From the NCBI GenBank assembly GCA_030052745.1, contig JANBVO010000031.1, positions 310,001 to 374,000 on the forward strand: 64,000 nucleotides of DNA. Direction: 5' to 3'. A model generated the notes under the pieces. That model was not told where the DNA came from. It saw only the letters and a program-made list of their open reading frames with translations, and made no database searches. The stretch is from Pleurostoma richardsiae. Lineage: Eukaryota > Ascomycota > Sordariomycetes > Calosphaeriales > Pleurostomataceae. Both the position numbers and the translations under genes were made by a program. How positions within the stretch are numbered: the first letter of the stretch is position 1; every line of letters begins with the position of its first letter. Of this stretch, positions 55,965-64,000 are shown one piece after another.

Positions 55965-57104
55965 AATATCCTAATGGCAGTACAGCAAGATTAAGAATGT
56001 TCTAATAGGGATGTAACAATCTCTCTCCATATGTACTTCGTGCGTTTAAAGGTCCTAGATTTTGTCAAGCAAGATCCTGTTCACTTAGATCAGAATTCTA
56101 ATTCATTGTCCACGTTAAATTTGAGCTCTGGAATGGTGTGGTCCTTGACTCTGTAGTGAACATTGCACCGTAAGATTGCATGATGGGTTGTAAGATGCCG
56201 GTTGACTCATGGTTTTTTCCTTGGGACGGCAGAGCGAGTTGCCTACTTTTCGTGATTATTGATTAGAGTTTCTCTGAATATCCCAGCCGGACGTGATGAA
56301 TAACATGAGGCACCCACGGATACCGTACAGACATGAGTTCAGGCGAGCTTTCGTGATCTGGGCGTGAATCGCATGTACTCCGGCTTCGCGGATAAGTATC
56401 AGGAGAGCAGTCTTTAGTATCGGGACCGAGACAACACGAAGGTTGAAGGGTAATTGTCATGATCACAATGATTCGAGGGCCTAGACCATTTGATGTCTAT
56501 TCTCGAGTAAACGAAATCTCTGGTGACAAAGAGTTCTCCTTCGTGGTCATGACAGGACTAGAAGCCTGAAAAGCATGCAAGTGTCTTTTCTATGTGAGGA
56601 GCCACAGGGTTGAAAAACTATATGCCGAAGAAATTACTCCCTAGCTTGGATCACAAGAGGCAGAGACGATTGAGCACGAAGCCTTTGATCTAAGCTCTTT
56701 GGGTGATGCCGGGGCAACGTCTGTCGATAGATCGGCTGACTGGCGCTGTCGGGGGATCCTCCGACAGCTAAAGGATGCTAGCATCTAATTTATTGACCGC
56801 ATCCCCACTGAAGCATGGCGTCAATTGCGTGGATCTGTCTGGATCACATGTTGAGGTCCACGGTCTAGTGACACACGTGAACTTTGATCTCGTGTGTCAA
56901 TGCATCCTTGAGTATTTTACCAGACTGTTGATTTTACAAAGAAAGACTTACAGGAGGAGAGGCAGCCACGTACTGAATTGACTCGTTGTTTTCTTCACTC
57001 AATTCGGGTTCTTTGGTTCTTGTGTAGGCAAGAGGCTGATCAAACTATATCTCTTCTAGGTGAAGTGTTGTTTGTGTTATTTGTTTCCCCAATTCAACAC
57101 GCAA
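55965..57104. other. Intergenic, promoter of transaldolase gene
   Basis: This is 1.1 kb of AT-rich sequence between two plus-strand genes of the same cluster. It holds one excellent CGG-N8-CCG palindrome (56749-56764). No gene is seen in it. Confidence 0.55.
56745..56768. promoter_or_regulatory. Palindromic putative Zn2Cys6 site 4
   Basis: The core TCGGGGGATCCTCCGA (56749-56764) differs from site 1 at one position. The palindrome extends by GCTG/CAGC on both sides to 24 bases. It lies about 340 bases upstream of the transaldolase ATG at 57105. Confidence 0.7.
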
Positions 57105-58221
57105 ATGTCGGGTGGTACTCTACAGCAACTCCAGGATGCTGGCACGGTGTTGATTGCCGACACAGCAGACTTCGACAGTGAGTCACCCTTGGACTGTATT
57201 TGATGTCTACGGCCCACGGAATCTTGATCAGAACTACTAGCGAAAGCAGTATGCTGACGAGAGTCCAAGAAATTGCGCGTTTCCATCCGTCCGAGGGAAC
57301 AACCAACCCATCACTCCTCTACTTCGCAGCTCAGAGCCCGTCATACGCCGAGCTAGTCGCGAAAACAATCGCCTATGCTCGGGCTCTGCCTGCAACGATC
57401 CCAGAAGCCGAGCGTCTCTCCGCTGCCGTCGACTTCCTTGCCGTCCAATTCGGCACGCAGATCTTCAAGTTGACAGGACGCATCAGCACGGAGGTCGACG
57501 TGACGCTTTCCTTCGACACCGCTGCCACCGTTGCCGCCGCCCTGCGAATCATCGACCTCTACAGCCGGCAAGGCGTCCCGAAAGACCACGTGCGCATCAA
57601 GATCAGCGCGACATGGGAGGGAATACGGGCCGCGGGGATACTTCAGCGTGACCATGGCATCAGCTGCCTCGTGACGGTGGTGTTCGGAGTGGCGCAAGCG
57701 GTGGCTGCGGCCGAGGCCGGTGCGGATGCCATCGCGCCGTATGTGGGCCGCATCGCCGACTGGGGCAGGAAGAACGGTGCTGAGGGTGATCTCGGCGTGG
57801 TGACCGTGTCGAAGATCCAGAACCAGCTCAGGAAGTACGGCTTCCGCACGCAAGTCATGGCGGCGAGCTTCCGCAGCACCGCCCAGGTCAGAGCGCTTGC
57901 AGGTATAGACCTCCTGACGGCTGCGCCGACCATTCTTGAGGCCCTTGAGAAGGAGGCGGATCCCATCTCGCCTCAACTTACGGCGGAGACAGGTATGTTC
58001 CTCTTAACTCGGCGCGCCGGGTTGAGCCTCGTTACTTGGCGCTGACGTTTGTAACAGCCAAAGCAACAGACTTGCCAGACCTCCGGTTCAACGGCAACGA
58101 GTCAGCCTTTAGGTGGGCGTTTAATGGTGACGCGTGTGCGGTAGAGAAGTCTGCCGAGGCGATGAGAAGGTTCGGTGAAGACACTGAAAAGCTGAAGCAG
58201 CTACTTGCTTCCATGCTGTGA
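57105..58221 (+). CDS. Transaldolase
   Basis: This enzyme transfers a dihydroxyacetone unit between sedoheptulose 7-phosphate and glyceraldehyde 3-phosphate. Three exons (57105-57177, 57264-57992 and 58058-58221) give 321 residues, the normal length. Landmarks are the DFD start of strand 1, EGTTNPSLL, GRISTEVDVTLSFDT (catalytic Glu101), the Schiff-base Lys137 in RIKISATWEGIRAAG, and GRIADWGRK. The C-terminus is FRWAFNGDACAVEKSAEAMRRF. The first junction uses the acceptor GAGAG at 57262-57263, chosen because it yields DFDIQEIARFHPSEGTTNPS. This is probably a pathway-specific paralogue rather than the housekeeping enzyme, since it lies in a cluster with a transporter and sugar kinase. Confidence 0.92.
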
Positions 58222-58368
58222 CTGGCTCATTCCGAGTAATGCTCAAGTGCTGGCGGGGTTTGTGGTATCATAAAGTAGAGTAACGAAATAGCACTAGGTG
58301 CACTGGTGTTTCTGGTCCTCAAAGTTCATCCCTTTGTTGGAGTGCTCGTCGTGTCACAATCTGTTCCC

Positions 58369-60424
58369 TTAGCTTGATGCCGGAGTATTTGTTACTGGCG
58401 ATGAGAACTCGAAATTGTGGCGCTCATTGCGAAGTATTGCCAGACTTCTTTCAGCTTTAGTAGATTCAACTGGCAGTGTCTGGAACACGCTTTCGACTCT
58501 GTCGAGCAATTCATCCAGATCCCCAATATTCCGCAAGATAGGGAACAAGCTTGTGACGGATCTGACTTGGAGAAGAATAAGATAGGCCGCGAAGATCATC
58601 TGCGTGCCGCACCAACTGTTATAATGCCTCTCCACCGTACTTCTTGACTCGGCTGACATGCATGTGACGATAATGAGTAATGCTGCACTTTCGATGCAGT
58701 CCCTGCATGACTCTAGGACCCAGAGCTCTCTATCTGAGTTGATCGTGCGCAGGTCGGGAGGTCTGACTGAGTACTCCATGTCTTTGTGGAGGAAGAAATA
58801 CAAGACTGGTCGGTGGAGTAGGAAGACGCACGAAAAGTACCGTACGGCAACCTCCCTCTTCGAGTAACGGAGGCAAATGTTAGAAATAGCGCAGATACAA
58901 GGGAACCACCCAGCAAAAAAGAACTGATTTGACTTACCAGGCGTACATTCATGGACGGCACGTTCATACTGAAAATTGTGACATCGCGAACAAACTGTTG
59001 GTCGAGCGGCTGTGATTGATACCATTGGCGTAACTTTGCCGACAGGCCGCAGACAATGTCGGCGAGTTCGTGAGGTTGTGCATACGCCTTGTGAGGAATG
59101 TAGAGGAGATGGAGGATGCGATTCAGGTAACTTCTGAGTTGAACGTGGTTTCCGATAGAAGACCTATCGTTATGGCTGGCAGCCGGGCTCCCAGGAGTCA
59201 TCGCGTCGGACAAGTTAAGTTTCGCGTTGTCCTGGTTCAGTAGGGACAGACTGGTAGCCGACGGGAAACCGTCAATTTCGGTTAGGATATCCCTGGAAAT
59301 GTCAGTCTGTGAATGGTGCGATGAGAAATCGTATCATACCCTTCCAGGATGAAGTGTAACCTGGCATAGGACTGCACCCGACTGCACTTAATGATTAGAC
59401 AAGAGTCAATGATATTCGCTAGGGCGCCTGACCAGACTTACGAATCACTGGAGTATCTCAAAGAGAGATGTTTTATCGCATGGTCGACAGACTGCAAACA
59501 CCCCAATGCATGGAAAGGTCTTCCCCAGAAGAAGACCAAGCAGCAAGCCATGGTCAAGACCAAAGGGACCAAGTCCTCGTCGAGGCCTGAGCGTAAAATC
59601 CATTGCTTCTGTAGCGCAATCGCACAGCACGCCGCTGCTAAGGTCTTCATCGAAGATGGGCTCATTTCCAGGGGGTTCCCATCTACTGTACCCATAGCCA
59701 TGGATAGAACCAGCAGTTGAGGGATGGAGAGACCGTAGAGGTCTACAAGCGCAACCTGCTCAGAAACTCCGTCAGGTGTAAACTGGCCAGCAAGGCTGCT
59801 GATGACGTGGTCAGCGCTGAAGCCAGGGTAGATTTCGAACAGGACACCCAAGTAGATAGGCAGGACATCAAGAAAACCGTAGAAGGTCTCGACAGACCGA
59901 ATGGCCTGCCATACAGTCAGTTGGGGGAGCTTGCCCCCTATCCGAGCTGTCCATTCCAGCAAAATTGGGTCTGACTGGTCGGATTCGACCAGATACGTCT
60001 GAGAGACGAGATGTGGAATGGTAAGATTGAGTCTAATCCGGGGCCAGCAGTGAAGCATCTTGTACGCGGCTGCCGTGTGAAGATCGGGGGGTGCGTGAAG
60101 TCCTGGTGCCGATCCCTGATGTGGTGATGCGGGCGTGATGCTCCTTTCCATCTCTTCAAGAGCTCGAAGTCGCGCCTCCGTGTTTGCGAGACGCGAAAGG
60201 ACCGACGCGTCCCTGGTGTTCGGTGTTCTCGTTAGATTGCCTCGGCTCACTTGACGTGACTGGCAGTGTTCTTACATTTCCAGATTTGTGGGCGTCGGCC
60301 GGTATGTGCACTCCCGGCCATTTTGCCTGCAATGGCTGCACATGGGGCGTATGCCGTCGCATCTCGACTTGCGCTGGCGACACGTATCGCACGCGAGATT
60401 CGTCTTGCGGCTCAAGCTGGCCAT
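58369..60424 (-). CDS. Zn2Cys6 transcription factor next to sugar-kinase cluster
   Basis: Five exons on the minus strand (60424-60276, 60212-59442, 59381-59340, 59292-58938 and 58857-58369; introns 63, 60, 47 and 80 nt) give 601 residues. The zinc cluster is Cys12-x2-Cys15-x6-Cys22-x6-Cys29-x2-Cys32-x6-Cys39 (ACDTCRQRKSRCDGIRPMC). A coiled-coil heptad stretch (SVLSRLANTEARLRALEEMER) follows, fitting a dimer that reads inverted CGG repeats. The remainder is the helical fungal transcription-factor domain, with FHALGCLQSVDHAIKHL and RSYLNRILHLLYIP. The 42-nt third exon (RVQSYARLHFILE) is below ORF-scan size. It is convergent with the transaldolase and is the best candidate regulator of the CGG-N8-CCG sites. 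Confidence 0.88.
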
Positions 60425-61241
60425 CGGTGATATAGCTTCGATATTGAGCTCCCTCGCTATGCCCACATGACCACTGATGACTGAACTCGTACAGTAAGCC
60501 GGCTTGCTGCGGGCTCAAGGAGGGAAAAGTTTGAGCATCGGCGGCAAATACGGAGTCGAGGCGAGGGTGGCGTGGGGATAATGGTCCGATCCCCAGATGT
60601 GGGGCCGAGGTGTTCAGCTGTCCGTCCAGTGTCATTCTTCGTGTTAGTGCCTCAATGTCAATGCAGGTGGATGTCAGAAGGAAAAATACAGCAGAAAAAA
60701 GTACAAGAGTGCCTTCGCAAAACCGCTTCTAACGGGCCGGTTTCGCTCCCTGGATTGTTGCCGTTGGCGAATGCATTCTCCGGAGCATCCCCTTGATAAA
60801 GTCCGCGACTTGGCCAACAGAACGAGTTTGATTGGGCTGGGATGAGAGAGGTGAGCATTTTTGAACCTCGCGATCTTAGCCATGATCAGGGCCGTATCTC
60901 CTAAGACCGCCATAACTCAGCGGCATGGAAACTCGACGCCCTATCTGGGCTACACTACCGTAATTAGACCAGGTGTGCTTTCCAAGGTACTTGCGCGGCT
61001 CATCAATGCTCAGGGACTCGATGCAGGCCATTTTGGGTGTATCTAACTATTAAGGCCCACGTACATACAGCGATAGGTCCAGCGGATTCTGTAGCCAACT
61101 GCAAGGCTTCTTTTTATGACTTAACTTAGGTAACTTCAACTAAGATTGTGATCAAAACTATGATGTCGATTCTCTGTAGAAGATGAAGAGGTAGAGATCG
61201 TATAACTTGTCCACATGCAATTTGAATCAACCTCACGACCC
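60425..61241. promoter_or_regulatory. Promoter region of the second Zn2Cys6 gene
   Basis: This is 817 bases. It contains spaced half-sites GGGGAT (60575-60580) and ATCCCC (60590-60595), the same arms as the cluster palindrome but nine bases apart. It also contains copy 2 of the dispersed element (60827-60909). The 60-80-codon frames are not recognisable. No gene is seen. Confidence 0.5.
60827..60909 (+). repeat. Dispersed 90-bp element, copy 2
   Basis: This matches 50807-50896; the core 60870-60909 agrees at 35 of 40 bases. It begins TTTGATTGGGCTGGGAT and ends CTAAGACCG. It is located about 0.4-0.5 kb upstream of the Zn2Cys6 gene, mirroring the position of copy 1 before the 2-oxoglutarate oxygenase gene. 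Confidence 0.65.
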
Positions 61242-63212
61242 CTACGCCCGAGACAGATGCAGGCTTATCCAGTTGTCGCAATGATCAACAGGACACGAGC
61301 TAACATGGAGAGTGTAGACTGATATGTGCCCCTCTGTAGCCGGCCCCTTACGAATGGACGCTGAGAGAACAGTCCCCGGCAGCCGGACAGACCGCGTTGC
61401 TGCGCGATCAGAAAACATCAAGGACAATTGAGCGTCCTTAGCGGGAGAGTTCCTCAATACCGTGGACATCTCATCGAAAGTGTGCGCGTTGGATGATTCA
61501 TGTATCGAACACCATGGATGGCCCTTGAGAACGCCGCACTGGACTTCAAAATTGATTGACTGCGGTCCACAGGTGCATTCGAACATGGCACTGCCAATAA
61601 TCCTGGGATCTCCACGGAAGAAGAACGCATTTAGGCTCCAGCGGTTGGTTGGATAGGCCGAGACGACATACATGGTGTAGTTCTCCATTTCTGGCACCGT
61701 GACCCGGACGCGACCCCACGAAAGCTTCGGTGAAAAAGGGACCAGCCTGTCTCCTGAAGCTTCCTGAACGATCAGCCCATTCGGGTGTAGAGACAGCTCC
61801 GTGAGATCAAAGTCTTTTCTCAGGTGTTTTTCTACAGCGATTAGCCACGACGAAGAATACCGGCCAAGTAATCGAGAGGACGCTTGCGACGATGGCTCTA
61901 GGAGGACGCATAGAAGGTGATCGTCGATTTCGCAGTAGATCCAGGCGACGGCGGGCGAGCTCGGATTCTTCGGGCGTAACACGGGGAGGCTGACAAGGAG
62001 ACCACGGCTTGTGAGACTTGGCGGCTCTCGGGGAATCTCCTCGGGGGGGCTCGTGCGAAAGTCGTGTTTACGTAGACGCTCGTATGTCTTCATGAACAAA
62101 ACCTGGTACGCCTTGCTATCGTAGAAGTCGGTGCTAGACCCATCGGCCTGCACCTGGTTGGAAAACGTGTACGGCTGCGCCCACTTCAACTTCTTTTCGT
62201 CCCTTTCGCCCACATCGGCGGCCGTTTCAAAGATTGGCATCTTTCCAAACAGGGTCGGGAGTTGAAGATTTTGTGGAAGGGTTTTAGTAAACTCGGAAGG
62301 CGATGACGCTAGAAAACCTGTGACTGACTTCCCGCAGTCACGTTGTAGTGTCCAGGCCAAGATGCTGTAGTCCTCCTCTTGCTTCAGGATCTGCTCTTGT
62401 AGTCGAACAAAAGCCTTTCCTCCCTCGCCGTACAGAAGAGGCATGTTGACACCGAACAAGCCCAGCAAGCAATACGCTTGGTCTTCCGGTCTTGTTGTCT
62501 GCCTTGCTGATGCCCAAGACATTCTCTCGGCAACACTGCACGTCGACAGGCTCTTTCCTCGCAGGATATGAACCGGTATGCCGGTAGCAGCAGATATCTG
62601 AGGGGCGAGGCTCTCCTTGGTTCCGATCTCCGTCCACTCTGTTGTATAAAACTCGACGATACTGGGGGCGAGAAGTTCCTGCAGAGTCCAACCCCGCGTG
62701 AGCCATCGACTGCTTCCGAATTCTGTCACGGCGACCTTGGCTGAAGCAGATTTTGCAAGTGGCTTTCTCATCTCTATTTGTATCCAGTTGGTGTCGCCTT
62801 CAACAACTGAGTTGGCTATCATCTTGTCGTAGGTTGCGTACAGTCTGCGATACAGTGCTCTTGATTCATCTGAAACGGCAGGCTTGATTGATACATCTTG
62901 CAGGTATGCGTAGCAGATCGTTGAGCCCTGGTACCATTGATACATGGAGTTAATGGCTTCGGAGAGTTCAGCGCTGCTTGTTTTATCAATGCAGCATGTA
63001 CCGATCCATGCCCATTCGAAACCATCCTCAGCTGCTTTACGGCAGCAGCCGACGAGTTTTGTATAGCCTTTCTTGGATGGAGCAGCCCCGCTGTGAATGT
63101 CGTCAAAAAGCACCTCCTCATCCTCCCATGTATGGCTGAGGATCACATATGGGGGAATGTCGGAACCCAAAAAGTTTTTCAGTTTATGCGACGTGGTGTT
63201 GAGTAGTCTCAT
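61242..63212 (-). CDS. HET-domain protein (heterokaryon incompatibility)
   Basis: This single-exon gene encodes 656 residues from ATG 63212. The frame is open 40 codons further but lacks an ATG there. The N-terminus MRLLNTTSHKLKNFLGSDIPPYVILSHTW is the classical HET start. The domain (about 22-260) contains WAWIGTCCIDKTSSAELSEAINSMYQWY, the catalytic-like SRWLTRGWTLQELLAPS and, after it, RMSWASARQTTRPEDQAYCLLGLFGVNMPLLYGEG. The C-terminal half (about 300-656) resembles no domain I know and may serve recognition. HET domains trigger regulated death when unlike strains fuse; many genomic copies have untested roles. No partner NLR or STAND gene is intact in this window. Confidence 0.92.
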   Translation of the reverse strand: MRLLNTTSHKLKNFLGSDIPPYVILSHTWEDEEVLFDDIHSGAAPSKKGYTKLVGCCRKAAEDGFEWAWIGTCCIDKTSSAELSEAINSMYQWYQGSTICYAYLQDVSIKPAVSDESRALYRRLYATYDKMIANSVVEGDTNWIQIEMRKPLAKSASAKVAVTEFGSSRWLTRGWTLQELLAPSIVEFYTTEWTEIGTKESLAPQISAATGIPVHILRGKSLSTCSVAERMSWASARQTTRPEDQAYCLLGLFGVNMPLLYGEGGKAFVRLQEQILKQEEDYSILAWTLQRDCGKSVTGFLASSPSEFTKTLPQNLQLPTLFGKMPIFETAADVGERDEKKLKWAQPYTFSNQVQADGSSTDFYDSKAYQVLFMKTYERLRKHDFRTSPPEEIPREPPSLTSRGLLVSLPVLRPKNPSSPAVAWIYCEIDDHLLCVLLEPSSQASSRLLGRYSSSWLIAVEKHLRKDFDLTELSLHPNGLIVQEASGDRLVPFSPKLSWGRVRVTVPEMENYTMYVVSAYPTNRWSLNAFFFRGDPRIIGSAMFECTCGPQSINFEVQCGVLKGHPWCSIHESSNAHTFDEMSTVLRNSPAKDAQLSLMFSDRAATRSVRLPGTVLSASIRKGPATEGHISVYTLHVSSCPVDHCDNWISLHLSRA

Positions 63213-64000
63213 GACTGCGTTGTTTGATACCAGAGCTCTTGAGAGCTCCTGGAAACGATGCCCTGGGCATGCCGAGGACAAGAACGTGTCGTAAGTCGAT
63301 GGGATGAGTCCGAGGAGATATCGGCTCGTCAATAGCCGATACGGTCTACAGAGCAGGGATGTTTCAGCCGCGAAACCCCGCTTCCATAACCGTACGGGGA
63401 TGGTAAATTCTCCGCACTGAGCAAGTTGTGCCGTCCCACAAGAAGTGAGAGACGAGAAGCATAGTCAGCTCAAAACCAATTCCTTTATAAATGTGTATCT
63501 ATGCTTTGCGACTTCCTAAAATTACTGCCAGTGATATAAAACTCAGAAGGATGTGACTGTTCGGGATTGGCCTATAGAAGTAGGAAGCCTGTGGATGCTG
63601 AAAGTTAATTATCTCACCATTGTCGATACTGTACCTGTTCAACACAGTGTGATCCACAATCATTTGAACACCACCATTAGTAGTCGACCTACTTCTTCAT
63701 AGGTAGTTTCAAGGATGACTGGCAGAAACACGTTGCATGTTTGTACCAAAGTCGACAGGGAGCCTAGGCTATCTAAAGGCTTACTGCTACCTACATACCA
63801 CTCTCAGTGTGCTCAGTCGAGTGTCTAGGGTACTTTATCTAATTGATTTCTTTATTACCCAGATAAACTCCTTACTAATCTCCAATCCAGCTCCGTGAAG
63901 AATACCATCGTCGAAGAGATCGATGATAGAAGAAGCCTGCTTTGGTGTGTTGAGGTGGAACAACACACTTATTTGCAGAACAACGAGTTCTGAGATGTGG
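63213..64000. other. Promoter of the HET gene to window edge
   Basis: This is 788 bases of AT-rich sequence. The minus strand is open from the right edge (63999) to a stop at 63835-63837 for about 54 codons. That could be the end of another gene, or chance. Nothing else is seen. Confidence 0.4.

Noticed and set aside
63835-63999. Open minus-strand frame of about 54 codons running off the right edge
   Set aside because: This length can occur by chance, no family is recognisable and no start is in the window. It could be the 3' end of a gene, but that is unsupported.

Overview
This window comes from a filamentous ascomycete (Pezizomycotina, probably Sordariomycetes). Most genes have short introns of about 54-93 nt with GT..AG ends. 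The proteins include fungus-specific families: two Zn2Cys6 regulators, a HET-domain protein, PKC1 with HR1/C2/C1 domains, Kre2/Mnt1 mannosyltransferase, Mdm33/She9 and fungal flavoprotein monooxygenases. I found no rRNA, convincing tRNA, CRISPR array or intact transposon. All gene models were spliced by eye from reading frames, splice consensus and family alignment from memory. No search was run.

Region 1 (1-8.7 kb) is an aromatic-catabolism group: homogentisate 1,2-dioxygenase, fumarylacetoacetase, a small ABM-like protein, a four-exon cyclase/kynurenine-formamidase-fold enzyme and a salicylate-hydroxylase-like monooxygenase. Region 2 (9.6-33.4 kb) is a GC-rich housekeeping block: carboxypeptidase S-like peptidase, RNA polymerase III subunit Rpc37/RPC5, PAT1, Kre2-type mannosyltransferase, mitochondrial uS12, short/branched-chain acyl-CoA dehydrogenase, a DUF924 protein, PKC1 and SHE9/MDM33.

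Region 3 (34-50.5 kb) is a dense accessory group: a 4,5-dihydroxyphthalate-decarboxylase-like protein, an anion:cation-symporter MFS permease, two FAD monooxygenases, a Zn2Cys6 regulator, an MBL-fold protein with a Cys-rich N-terminus, a flavin-reductase-domain protein, a penicillin-acyltransferase-like (C45/AAT) enzyme and a 2-oxoglutarate/Fe(II) oxygenase. It looks like uptake and ring oxidation of an aromatic acid, or a small specialised-metabolism locus.

Region 4 (51-60.5 kb) is the most interesting part. A sugar transporter and an AnmK/levoglucosan-kinase-family kinase are divergent neighbours, followed by a transaldolase and a Zn2Cys6 regulator. Near-identical 16-bp palindromes with a CGG-N8-CCG core lie in the shared transporter/kinase promoter (two good copies and one degenerate) and in the transaldolase promoter. 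I propose a co-regulated pathway for an anhydro-sugar such as levoglucosan or sedoheptulosan. A relic of an NLR-type nucleoside-phosphorylase domain precedes this cluster and a HET-domain gene follows it.
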